A stretch of 26,394 nt of DNA from CAZWRF01 sp964636095. GTDB taxonomy: Bacteria; Patescibacteriota; Minisyncoccia; JAHISW01; Tagabacteraceae. Position 1 is the stretch's first letter; the number at the start of each line of letters is the position of its first letter. The position numbers and the translations under genes were made by a program. The notes beneath the pieces were generated by a model, which was not told where the DNA came from, did not search any database, and saw only the letters and a list, made by a program, of their open reading frames with translations. The stretch covers positions 1 through 26,394 of the forward strand of contig CAZWRF010000006.1 in the NCBI GenBank assembly GCA_964636095.1. The letters are read 5' to 3'. This document shows, piece after piece, positions 7,027-14,497 of this stretch.

Positions 7027-7931
7027 AAAATATTGACGAGCTTACAAAGCAATATTTGGAATATGTGGAGATAGAGAAGGGTAGAGCCCTAAAAACGGTT
7101 GAAAATTATGACCGATATTTGAGTAGATTTTTGGAATTTTCCAAAGTTGGAAAGCCGGGAGAGATTACCGACGATGTTGTGCGCCGGTTTCGCCTTTATC
7201 TTAACCGTGAAGGGCTGAAAAAAAAGACCCAAAACTACTATCTTATCGCCTTAAGAAATTTTTTGAAGTATTTGGCCCGGATGAATATAAAAAGCATGCC
7301 CCCCGAGCGCATAGAGTTGGCCAAGGTGGGGGAAAGGCAAATAGACCTTATCAGCGCCGATGAGCTTGAAAGACTCTTGGCCTCTCCCTCGGGAGCCGAA
7401 TTGAAAGATTTGAGGGACAAGGCTATTTTGGAGCTTTTTTTCTCTACCGGTCTTCGTATTTCGGAGCTTTGCTCTTTGGACAGGGAAGACGTAGACCCCG
7501 CCGGGAACGGGGCGGGTTTTAAAAAAGAAGAATTTTCTATCCGCGGGAAAGGAGACAAGGTTCGTATTGTATTTCTTTCCGGAAGAGCCAAGGAAGCGAT
7601 AAAAAATTATTTTGACAAAAGAGCCGATATCAGTGAAGCACTATTCGTGAATCTCCGCGGGAAAGGAAAAGAGCCCACCCGCCTTACCCCCCGTTCCATT
7701 GAAAGAATAGTGCAATTCTACGCCATAAAAGCCGGCATTTCCAAAAAAGTAACCCCGCATGTTATTAGGCACTGTTTTGCAACCGACCTTCTTCAGGCCG
7801 GTGCCGACCTGCGGTCGGTTCAGGCTCTTTTGGGCCACAGCAATATCACCACCACTCAAATATATACTCACGTCACAGACCGCCAGCTTAAAGAAGTGCA
7901 CAGGGCTTTTCACGACAAAAGGAGGGAATAA
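7023..7931 (+). CDS. Xer-type tyrosine recombinase
   Basis: A 302-residue site-specific recombinase. It has an N-terminal SAM-like core-binding domain (about 5-95) and a C-terminal catalytic domain with all expected residues: R145 (TGLRISEL), K176 (RGKGDK), H246 and R249 (PHVIRHCFATDLL), H272 (LLGHSNITTTQ) and nucleophile Y281 (IYTHV). Length and layout match chromosomal XerC/XerD, so it is probably the chromosome dimer resolvase rather than an integrase. It is translationally coupled to the methyltransferase, and its last codons form half of a terminator hairpin. Confidence 0.93.
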   Translation: MKNIDELTKQYLEYVEIEKGRALKTVENYDRYLSRFLEFSKVGKPGEITDDVVRRFRLYLNREGLKKKTQNYYLIALRNFLKYLARMNIKSMPPERIELAKVGERQIDLISADELERLLASPSGAELKDLRDKAILELFFSTGLRISELCSLDREDVDPAGNGAGFKKEEFSIRGKGDKVRIVFLSGRAKEAIKNYFDKRADISEALFVNLRGKGKEPTRLTPRSIERIVQFYAIKAGISKKVTPHVIRHCFATDLLQAGADLRSVQALLGHSNITTTQIYTHVTDRQLKEVHRAFHDKRRE

Positions 7932-7944
7932 ATTCCCTCCTTTT
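7921..7944. terminator. Bidirectional terminator between xer and the 8211 gene
   Basis: GGAGGGAA (7921-7928), loop TAAA containing the xer stop codon, TTCCCTCC (7933-7940), then TTTT on the plus strand. The minus strand also reads a T-run after the stem (CCTCCTTTTGTC), so it can serve both convergent genes. Confidence 0.8.
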
Positions 7945-7947
7945 ATT

Positions 7948-8211
7948 TCACTCATTTTTGAGTGCTTTTATTTTTTTGTTTATGGCGGAAATTTCTTCCG
8001 CTACCTCCCTGCACCCCAGTTCTTTTAGCGAGTTGTATATTGCTAAAAGTTCCATTTTAGTTTTTTTATTTGCGTTTCCGTTCCGGACTTGGTCGAATAG
8101 TTCTCGAAACCGACTTATTTTATCGGCCGGCACTTGAACCAAAAGTTCCCTTTTTTCTTTTTCAAGCGCTCTAATTTTTTTCCAGTTTTTAAAGCAACCG
8201 AAGATAGTCAT
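7948..8211 (-). CDS. Small hypothetical protein with helical, charged sequence
   Basis: About 87 residues starting MTIFGCFKNWKKIRALEKEK. The open frame extends to 8277, but the ATG at 8211 has a strong Shine-Dalgarno site (GGGAGGT, 6 nt before the ATG), while the upstream codons translate a GC-rich palindrome. The protein is rich in Lys, Glu and Leu and is predicted helical, with no motif I recognise. It is convergent with xer. A promoter candidate TTGACA (8410-8405), 17 nt, TAATCT (8387-8382) just after atpC would give a leader of about 160 nt. Confidence 0.55.
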   Translation of the reverse strand: MTIFGCFKNWKKIRALEKEKRELLVQVPADKISRFRELFDQVRNGNANKKTKMELLAIYNSLKELGCREVAEEISAINKKIKALKNE

Positions 8212-8416
8212 CGTTGCACCTCCCTTGCCTCGCCGAACCCGCCCAGGGCGGAGGAGGCGGGTTTTTGGGTTGGACATTTGAGCTTAATTCGCTTTCAAGA
8301 GAACCATTCGTTGCTTGTCCCAATCGGCGGGAGTTGATTCTCGGTGAAAAAGAATTAAACACCTCGTCTGTTTCTGAGAAAAGATTAGCAAATATTGAAG
8401 AATTTGTCAACCCGGG
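8212..8416 (-). other. Leader or intergenic region with GC-rich palindrome
   Basis: No gene I trust. On the minus strand it holds the TTGACA/TAATCT promoter candidate (8410-8382) and a hairpin at 8263-8236 (AACCCGCC/GGCGGGTT, 12-nt loop). The loop contains TCCTCC, which could pair with the downstream Shine-Dalgarno GGGAGG. On the plus strand the same hairpin is followed by TTTTT, resembling a terminator. An open frame from a TTG at 8410 spans the region but looks like translated repeat. Confidence 0.4.
8236..8263. repeat. GC-rich short palindrome, copy A
   Basis: It contains CCGCCCAGGGCGGA, the same 14-mer found at 17161-17174 inside the rluD-type gene. Short GC-rich palindromes of this kind appear to be dispersed in the genome; a third, related in style but not in sequence, lies near 16781. 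Confidence 0.55.
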
Positions 8417-8674
8417 TCAAGATAGACTGTCTTTTCCGTCTTGAATTATTAAAATTTGGCTGTTTCTTATGTGGCAGATGCCTCCGGCAATTTGTATCGT
8501 GTCTTTGTTTTTACCGTCCTCGTTCTGTATTGTCACCTCACCTTCTTTTAGCCGTACGAATGCTTCGGCATGGCCCGGTAAAATCCCCATTTCTCCCTTG
8601 GGAGCGGGAATGGTTGCGCCGGCAATATCTTTAAATTCTTTTTTTCCGTCGGGTGAAATAAATATACAGTCCAT
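8417..8674 (-). CDS. atpC: ATP synthase epsilon subunit, N-terminal domain only
   Basis: An 85-residue F1 epsilon subunit. The beta-sandwich domain is recognisable (ATIPAPKGEMGILPGHAEAFVRLKEGEVTI, then GGICHIRNSQILII). The family usually has about 130-140 residues; the C-terminal two-helix domain that in many bacteria inhibits ATP hydrolysis is absent. The gene follows atpD by 8 nt and ends the operon. Confidence 0.9.
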   Translation of the reverse strand: MDCIFISPDGKKEFKDIAGATIPAPKGEMGILPGHAEAFVRLKEGEVTIQNEDGKNKDTIQIAGGICHIRNSQILIIQDGKDSLS

Positions 8675-8682
8675 ATCGTTTT

Positions 8683-10059
8683 TTATTCTATTTCGTCTAT
8701 ACTTCCTATCATATAAAATTTTTCAAGCTCAACTTCGTCAAATTGTCCCTGAAGAATTTTTTCGCATCCCTTAAGAGTGGTTTTTAAGGGGACGTACGCT
8801 CCTTCTTTGTTTTGGAACGCTTTTGTGACAAACAATGGCTGAGTGAGAAACCTCTGAAGTCTTTCGGCACGTTTAACAATGGTTCTGTCTTCCCGGGAAA
8901 GTTCGTCCACTCCCAAAATTTCAATAATGTGCGACAGTTCCTTGTATCTTTGGAAAAGGGATTTTACCTGCGATGCTATTTCGTAGTGTTTTTTACCCGT
9001 TATGTCCGGATCAAGCCCCAAAGAATACGAGCGAAGCACATCAATGGCCGGATAAATTCCTTTCTCGGCAATGTCTCTTGAAAGTACCAAGGCGCCGTCC
9101 AGATGGGAAAATGCTGTTACCACTGCCGGATCGGTGATATCGTCGGCGGGAACATAAACGGCCTGGAAAGAAGTGATGGCTCCTTTTTTGCTTGTGTTTA
9201 TTTTTTCTTGAAGCTCTGCCATTTCTTTTTCAAGGGTAGCCTGATAGCCGAGCTCGGATGGAACTTTCCCCAAAATAGCGCTTATTTCCATACCCGCCAT
9301 CGTGTATCGGAAAATATTGTCAACAAAAAGAAAAATATCTTTTTTCATGTCGTCGCGCAAAGACTTTGCTGCTTCGGCAGCGGCAAGCGCCACTCGTGAA
9401 CGGGCTCCCGCGGTTTTGTCCATTTCTCCAAAATATAGAACGGTGTCTTTTAAAACCCCAAGCTTTGAGAGAGCGCGAAAAAGGTCGTTTCCTTCACGTA
9501 TCCTTTCTCCTGTTCCGGCAAACACCGAATAGCCTGCTTCTTTCAGCGAAATATTGTGTATCAGCTCCGTTACCAAAACGGTTTTTCCGACGCCTGCTCC
9601 GCCGAAAAGGCCTATCTTGTCTCCAAAGCGTATAGGTACCAAAAGGTCTATTATTTTTATACCCGTTTCCAATAATTTGTCGTCTCTTTTGTGTTTTTCG
9701 TCCAGTTTCTTCTGCTTTTCGTTTTCAAAAAGAGGCTTCTCTTCTTTTGCCTCAAAAGGCCTTCCGTCTATGGGCCTTCCGGAAAAATCAAACATTCTTC
9801 CCAGTACCTTGTCGCTCCAGGCAACGGAGGCTGTCCGGCCTGTGTAAAATACGGTTTCTTGCCCTTCCACTTTTTCAAGAGAAGAGAGAGCGATAACTCG
9901 CGCCGTTTTGGCGTTTTTTCTCTCTATCACTTCAAACAAGGCTCCGCTTTTTTCGGTGGAAACGAGGGAGTGTATCGGAGGAATGGAACTTTCAAAGGAA
10001 ACTTCCGCTGCTCCTCCTTTGATGCTTATTATTTTTCCCTTATTTTTTGTGTTTGTCAT
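8683..10059 (-). CDS. atpD: ATP synthase beta subunit (divergent)
   Basis: Catalytic F1 subunit, 458 residues. Conserved: P-loop GGAGVGKT (153-160), GER with catalytic Glu (184-186), Walker B FVDNIFR (245-251), the segment LGYQATLEKEMAELQEKI, and DELSRED, equivalent to the DELSEED lever. Divergent: the usual MNEPPGAR reads EMDKTAGAR (212-220), and the adenine-pocket segment usually reading DPLDSTSR reads DVLRSYSLGLDP. Core catalysis looks intact. The ATG overlaps the atpG stop by 4 nt (ATGA). Confidence 0.95.
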   Translation of the reverse strand: MTNTKNKGKIISIKGGAAEVSFESSIPPIHSLVSTEKSGALFEVIERKNAKTARVIALSSLEKVEGQETVFYTGRTASVAWSDKVLGRMFDFSGRPIDGRPFEAKEEKPLFENEKQKKLDEKHKRDDKLLETGIKIIDLLVPIRFGDKIGLFGGAGVGKTVLVTELIHNISLKEAGYSVFAGTGERIREGNDLFRALSKLGVLKDTVLYFGEMDKTAGARSRVALAAAEAAKSLRDDMKKDIFLFVDNIFRYTMAGMEISAILGKVPSELGYQATLEKEMAELQEKINTSKKGAITSFQAVYVPADDITDPAVVTAFSHLDGALVLSRDIAEKGIYPAIDVLRSYSLGLDPDITGKKHYEIASQVKSLFQRYKELSHIIEILGVDELSREDRTIVKRAERLQRFLTQPLFVTKAFQNKEGAYVPLKTTLKGCEKILQGQFDEVELEKFYMIGSIDEIE

Positions 10060-10886
10060 AATTTTATTGAAACAAAACTTTCAAGCTGTTTTTGGCTTAT
10101 TTCTTTCTTCCTTTCTTTGAAGAAAGACAGCCTGAGTTTTTTGATAATACCATCGGTTTTGTAAATGGCATGCTCGGCCGTTATTGTGCGGGCGGAAAAT
10201 TCGGATAACTTTGCCTCGATTCGTATTTGTCTGAAGAATACTTCGATATATTTTGTAAGAAGCGCGTCAAATATATCTTTTTTTGACTGCTCAAAAATGG
10301 GCAATCCTTCAGCCGGATTGTCTTTGTTTGCCGCCGCGGCTTTAGCGAAGGCCGGAGCAAAATCAAATGGTAAAAATTTAACAAAAGCGGGCGTTTGCTC
10401 AATGATTGAAATAAACTTCGGATACAAAATGTCTACGTTTCTTATGTCGTTTTCCCGATACAGTCTGAAAAAAGACGTGTCGGCTGATTCAAAAGAGAAT
10501 TGTTCTGTTTCCACGCCCTCCTCGCTTAAATAGTCTTTTGTTTTTTTCCCCAGCACCCACACGTAATCGTAGCTGTCTTTTTTCTGAAGAAAAGCGCCAA
10601 CAAGATTGTGGTACAGTCCTCCGACAATTCCTCTGTCTCCGCCCACGACTATGAGGGCTTTTTTCCCCGAATATCTTTCTTTAAGCAGTGGATGATTTTC
10701 GTCCAGCTTAAGTTCGGAAATGCGGGCAAGAATGGCTTCCACTTCTTTTTTGTAGTCCATGAGGTCTTCCGTCCGTTTTTTAAGAAAGTGAATGCGTGAA
10801 GCGGCCGCTTTTTCTACCACCCTTATTGTTTCCTCAACATCCTTGAACCCTTCGATTTTATTTTTATAATCTAGATATTTTCTCAT
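10056..10886 (-). CDS. atpG: ATP synthase gamma subunit
   Basis: Central rotor-shaft subunit, 276 residues. The N-terminal helix (DYKNKIEGFKDVEETIRVVEKAAASR) and C-terminal helix (EFSARTITAEHAIYKTDGIIKKLRLSFFKERKKEIS) form the coiled coil; the middle Rossmann-like part carries VVGGDRGIVGGLYHN where the family has SDRGLCGGLN. It is divergent but near the usual length. The ATG overlaps the end of the DedA-like gene by 4 nt, so the unusual neighbour is translated in the same operon. Confidence 0.92.
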   Translation of the reverse strand: MRKYLDYKNKIEGFKDVEETIRVVEKAAASRIHFLKKRTEDLMDYKKEVEAILARISELKLDENHPLLKERYSGKKALIVVGGDRGIVGGLYHNLVGAFLQKKDSYDYVWVLGKKTKDYLSEEGVETEQFSFESADTSFFRLYRENDIRNVDILYPKFISIIEQTPAFVKFLPFDFAPAFAKAAAANKDNPAEGLPIFEQSKKDIFDALLTKYIEVFFRQIRIEAKLSEFSARTITAEHAIYKTDGIIKKLRLSFFKERKKEISQKQLESFVSIKL

Positions 10887-11464
10887 CGCAATTTTTTTTG
10901 TATTTTTTTACTTACCACAAACCTGTCAACGACAACGAAGATTACAAGAAAAACCAAAAGTCCCACTTCTGCAAACTTGATGTAACTTCGAAGGAGGGAA
11001 TAAGCCGCTCCCGCGGTATATCCCAGTCCGCCTACAATAATTATCCACAAGGTACTGGCCAAAATATCACTTTTTACGAATTTTTTTGGAGATATGTTCA
11101 GCCGGCCGGCGCGGGCAAGAAGTATGTGGTGAAAACCATAGGCGAACTTGGAGAAAAATATGGTATAAAAAGTCCGTTCTTTAAGGTGGGGGTCAAGAGA
11201 CGACGAAACCCGTTTCAGCCACGAATCGGCGCGCGACATGGGCTTTATTATTTTCCTTCCCAAAGTAAACCAAACAATGTCACCCGCCAAAACTCCCGCC
11301 ACAACAACAAAAAAAGTGTCGCCAATATCCAAAAATCTCTGATGAACGAGAAACGTGATAGTAAAAAGAGTGGCGTCTCCTTCAAAAGCCATGGCGAAAA
11401 AAACAATGGCGTAGCCAAGGAATCGGTATTCATTTATGTAGTGCAAAAAAAATGAATGGGGCAT
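10883..11464 (-). CDS. DedA/VTT-domain membrane protein inside the atp operon
   Basis: A 193-residue integral membrane protein with about five hydrophobic segments. The N-terminal re-entrant-type segment with an acidic pair (MAFEGDATLFTITFLV), GVLAGDIVWFTLGRKI, and the later FFSKFAYGFHHILLARAGRLNISPKKFV resemble DedA/SNARE-associated proteins, which act as lipid scramblases or undecaprenyl-phosphate flippases. It sits 2 nt after the atpA stop and overlaps atpG by 4 nt, so it is a true operon member. I know of no DedA role in ATP synthase; it may use the proton gradient or simply share expression. Confidence 0.75.
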   Translation of the reverse strand: MPHSFFLHYINEYRFLGYAIVFFAMAFEGDATLFTITFLVHQRFLDIGDTFFVVVAGVLAGDIVWFTLGRKIIKPMSRADSWLKRVSSSLDPHLKERTFYTIFFSKFAYGFHHILLARAGRLNISPKKFVKSDILASTLWIIIVGGLGYTAGAAYSLLRSYIKFAEVGLLVFLVIFVVVDRFVVSKKIQKKLR

Positions 11465-11466
11465 GG

Positions 11467-12918
11467 CTAAGATAAAAATTCTTCCTTAAAGTCTGATATG
11501 GCGTCGTTTATCTTTTTTTCGTTTGCCGGAGTAACACCCCTTCTTTTTATATCTTCAAACAGTTCAAAGTACCGGTTTTCGATAAGCTCCAAAAAATATT
11601 TTTCAAAATTTTTCCACTGGCCTTCCACCAGGTCGTCAAAATGACCTTCTTCTACGGCATGGAATAAGACCGTTTGCTCCCCCCAGCTTACGTTCGTATG
11701 CTTTTCCTGCTTGAGAATCTCAAGCAGAAGCTTCCCTCTGTGTATTTTTCGTGTCGCTTCCTCGCTTTTTGTCGTTTCAATTTGTGCCAGTTTTTGAAGC
11801 TCTTTGTGTTGGGCCAATGCTATGCGCAAACCGCCGGTAACCTGCCTCAGAGCTTCCGGCTGGGCTTTGGAACCTACCCGAGACACTGATAGCCCGATGT
11901 TTACGGCCGGCAAGAATCCTTTCTGAAAAAGACCCCGCTCAAAATATATTTGCCCGTCTGTTATTGAAATGAGGTTTGTCGGTACGAAAGAAGTAATATC
12001 TCCTTCCTGCGTTTCAACTATGGGAAGAGCCGTAAGCGAGCCGCCTCCTTTTTCCCGGGAAAGATTTGCCGCCCGCTCCAAAAGCCCGGAATGAAGCGAG
12101 AATATATCACCGGGGTATGCTTCCCGGCCAGGTGGCCGCTCCAGAAGAAGAGAGATATCTCTGTATGTTTTCGCATGCTGGGTGAGGTCGTCGTAGACAA
12201 CTAAGGCGTCTTTGCCCTGGTCGCGTAGATATTCTCCAATGGCGCTTCCCACAAAAGGCGCCAGATACTTTTCGGCAAAAGTAGAATTTGCCGTTGCCGC
12301 GACAATTGTTGTGTAAAGAAAAGCGTTGTTCTTTCCAAAAAGATAAGCCAGCTCCTCAAGCTTTCTTTCTTTTTGCCCGCACAAAACGTAGATGCAGAAA
12401 ACGGAAGGATCGGCGCTTTTCTGATTTAACACGGCGTCTATGGCCAATGTACTTTTACCCAGTTTTCTGTCGCCAATAATGAGCTCTCTCTGCCCCCTTC
12501 CAATAGGAAGAGTGGCGTCTATTATTTTGATACCCGTAAAGAGGGGAGTGGAAACAGGCTCTCTTTCTATGATTTGAGGGGCTTCGGTAAAGACTCTTCT
12601 CTTTTTTCCGCTAAGCGGGCCGAAATCGTCCAGCGGCTTGCCTGAACCGTTTATTACTCTGCCGACGATAGTGTCAGAAATTTTTATGGAAAAGTTTTCG
12701 TGTCCGCGAAAAACCGGATTGTTCGGATCGAAAGATTCGTCAAAAAAAATGGCTTCCGTGTATTCCTCGTCAAACCCTATTACAAGAGCAGCCGGTTCGC
12801 CATTTTTGTCCACCAAAAGCTCGTGCGAAAAAACACGCGGAAGTCCGGTGATCTTCGCCACGCCGGCGAAAAGAGAAACAATTTTTCCTTCTTCTTTTGT
12901 GTTATTCTTTTTTGGCAT
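11467..12918 (-). CDS. atpA: ATP synthase alpha subunit, short N-terminus
   Basis: Non-catalytic F1 subunit, 483 residues (usually about 500-515). P-loop region GDRKLGKS (149-156), RGQRELIIGD, PPGREAYPGDIFSLHS, and the arginine finger in NIGLSVSRVGSKAQ are all present. The protein begins MPKKNNTKEEGKIVSLFAG; EGKIVS aligns with about residue 28 of E. coli alpha, so the first 18-20 residues, which elsewhere form the helix bound by delta, are missing. atpF overlaps its start by 17 nt, leaving no room for atpH. Confidence 0.96.
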   Translation of the reverse strand: MPKKNNTKEEGKIVSLFAGVAKITGLPRVFSHELLVDKNGEPAALVIGFDEEYTEAIFFDESFDPNNPVFRGHENFSIKISDTIVGRVINGSGKPLDDFGPLSGKKRRVFTEAPQIIEREPVSTPLFTGIKIIDATLPIGRGQRELIIGDRKLGKSTLAIDAVLNQKSADPSVFCIYVLCGQKERKLEELAYLFGKNNAFLYTTIVAATANSTFAEKYLAPFVGSAIGEYLRDQGKDALVVYDDLTQHAKTYRDISLLLERPPGREAYPGDIFSLHSGLLERAANLSREKGGGSLTALPIVETQEGDITSFVPTNLISITDGQIYFERGLFQKGFLPAVNIGLSVSRVGSKAQPEALRQVTGGLRIALAQHKELQKLAQIETTKSEEATRKIHRGKLLLEILKQEKHTNVSWGEQTVLFHAVEEGHFDDLVEGQWKNFEKYFLELIENRYFELFEDIKRRGVTPANEKKINDAISDFKEEFLS

Positions 12919-13279
12919 CTTCTAGTTCTTTTAGCCGGGAATGAATCTGCTTTATGGTGGCTTCTTTTTCCTTTTCGGCTTCTTTTTGTGCTTTCTCTTT
13001 TATTTTCTCCGATATCTCTTCGGCTTCCGCTATTATCTTTTTGGCTTCATCATGCGCTTCGCCTGATTCTTTTTTCTGTTGTTCAACAAAGGCATCCTTG
13101 TCTTTTTCAAGGCTTTCTTTTTCCGCCAGAGCTTCATTGAGTTCTTTTTCATCTTTTTCTATCCGTTCAAGAATAGGCTTGTAAAGAAACCTTTTCAAAA
13201 TCCACAAAAGCAACCCGAAGTTTACTATTTGGGCGGCAAGAAGCTTCACGTCTATTCCTATTTTTCCCAAAATTTCCAT
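12902..13279 (-). CDS. atpF: ATP synthase b subunit, short
   Basis: Peripheral-stalk subunit, 125 residues against the usual 155-170. One N-terminal TM helix (LLAAQIVNFGLLLWILKRFLY, about 13-33) carries the family motif with Asn and ends in KPILERIEKDEKEL; the rest is a charged right-handed-type coiled coil rich in Lys, Glu and Ala. The missing part is at the C-terminus, which in E. coli binds delta. It begins 3 nt after the 66-residue membrane protein gene. Confidence 0.92.
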   Translation of the reverse strand: MEILGKIGIDVKLLAAQIVNFGLLLWILKRFLYKPILERIEKDEKELNEALAEKESLEKDKDAFVEQQKKESGEAHDEAKKIIAEAEEISEKIKEKAQKEAEKEKEATIKQIHSRLKELEDAKKE

Positions 13280-13282
13280 ATG

Positions 13283-13483
13283 TTAAAGTCCTCCAAGTCC
13301 GGAGGTGTATATGTTTAAAAACTGCGGTATTACTATAAGGAGTCCTATGAGGGGTATAACGAACATGGCTACCGTTATGATAAGCGTCCACAAAAAATAT
13401 TTTCGCGTTTTTTCGGCTGATATATAAATTTTCTCAAGCAGCTCATCTTGCGCGTCGAGCCGCTTTTTTGTTTCTTCGTCCAT
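13283..13483 (-). CDS. Small one-TM protein in the atp operon
   Basis: 66 residues: a charged amphipathic N-terminus (MDEETKKRLDAQDELLEKIYISAEKTRKY) followed by one long hydrophobic segment (FLWTLIITVAMFVIPLIGLLIVIPQFL, written here as two parts: residues 30-48 and 49-56). No family recognised. It lies 15 nt after atpE and 3 nt before atpF, the slot between c and b. It could be an assembly or stator-associated factor, but similar proteins may also occur outside atp operons; that is from memory and unchecked. Confidence 0.7.
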   Translation of the reverse strand: MDEETKKRLDAQDELLEKIYISAEKTRKYFLWTLIITVAMFVIPLIGLLIVIPQFLNIYTSGLGGL

Positions 13484-13498
13484 ATTTTAGCCTGTGTA

Positions 13499-13714
13499 TT
13501 AGCCTACGAATTTTAGAATCAGAGCCACTACCAGTGCATAAATGGCTATTGCTTCGGCGAAAGCAATGGCAATAATCATTGCCACCTGTATCTTTTCCGA
13601 GTTTTGAGGGTTGCGCGCCATGCCGATAAGAGCTGCCGCGCCTATCATTCCGATGGCAAGCGCGGGTCCTATGGTACCGATTGCCATGGTGAACGCTGAT
13701 GGGTTTTGCAACAT
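13499..13714 (-). CDS. atpE: ATP synthase c subunit
   Basis: Rotor-ring proteolipid, 71 residues, two TM helices. Helix 1 has the Gly-rich text GPALAIGMIGAAALIG, the polar loop is RNPQ, and helix 2 carries the ion-binding carboxylate E54 in IAFAEAIAIYALVV. Residues that accompany sodium binding in known Na+ c-rings (a Gln in helix 1 and Ser/Thr after the Glu) are Ile and Ala here, so proton coupling is more likely. Confidence 0.96.
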   Translation of the reverse strand: MLQNPSAFTMAIGTIGPALAIGMIGAAALIGMARNPQNSEKIQVAMIIAIAFAEAIAIYALVVALILKFVG

Positions 13715-13763
13715 AACTTTATTTTAGTTTATTTGTGAAAAAATTTCTATTAAAGTTAATTGT

Positions 13764-14497
13764 CTATGCGTCTCGGCCTAAATGGCGCATAGTACTTGTT
13801 TTCATAAAAGTCAAAGTAAGCATGGCGAAAATAAACGCTTGAATGATTCCGAGAAAAACTTCCAAAACTATAAAAGGCAAGGGAATGATGTAGGGAACAA
13901 GAAAAGCGATTATAAAAATAAGTATCTCGCCGGCGAAAACGTTTCCGAAAAGACGGAAGGAGAAGGAAAGCACTTTCACTCCCTCTGATATCATTTCAAA
14001 AAACCCCAAAATGAAGAACAGCGGTCCCCTAAAATTGAAAAAACGCCGGAGGTATCCTTTAAGTCCCAAAACCCTGAGGGAAAAAAACTGGATGGAGATA
14101 ACGGACAAGAGAGCCAGGGCCAAGGTTGTAGNNNNNNNNNNCGCAAAACGGGAAAGATAATTCCTTCTTTTGTTTCCACAAAAAAAGAGCCAAGAAATCC
14201 GGGCACGAGGGCAAGCAAGTTGGCCGTTACTATGAAGATAAAAAAGGTAGCCACTAAAGGAAGAATTTTTTTGGAAATTTTTCTGTCTCTTGTAACCGTG
14301 TCTATGAGCTTTAAAAGTTCATAGACAAGCACGCGCATGGCTTCCGTAATGAAATTTTTTCTATTTTTCATGAGGGAAAAGAAAACGGCGAATACAGCCA
14401 GTATTAAAGTTACTAAAACTGTTGTAAGAAAACTGTTGGTAATCCGGAGCCCCAGTATGTTTGCCACGTATTCGGGCTGTAATCCTATGTTAATCAT
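13764..14497 (-). CDS. atpB: ATP synthase a subunit, interrupted by an assembly gap
   Basis: Membrane stator subunit forming the proton half-channels. The N-terminal part (INIGLQPEYVANILGLRITNS to KEGIIFPVL) and the C-terminal part (TTLALALLSVISIQFF to RHLGRDA) are read in different frames only because 10 Ns (14132-14141) stand between them; frame would be restored by a gap of 3n+2 bases. The essential Arg is in SFRLFGNVFAGE, and the conserved Gln is in IIQAFIFAMLT. The missing bases should encode the conserved region usually reading ADLNTT. It overlaps the atpI-like gene by 4 nt. Confidence 0.93.
14132..14141. other. Assembly gap of 10 N inside atpB
   Basis: A placeholder gap. The coding frames on its two sides join only if the true length is 3n+2, so 10 cannot be the real size. 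Confidence 0.95.

Noticed and set aside
7023..7931. Xer-type protein as integrase of an integrated element
   Set aside because: No attachment repeats at an adjacent tRNA and no phage or plasmid genes nearby; length and motifs suit chromosomal Xer.
8189..8410. A 73-codon minus-strand open frame from a TTG between atpC and the 8211 gene
   Set aside because: It overlaps the promoter candidate and the GC-rich palindrome; the run of prolines is translated repeat and there is no ribosome binding site.
13764..14497. atpB as a frameshifted pseudogene
   Set aside because: The frame change coincides exactly with 10 Ns, and both halves keep the essential residues.
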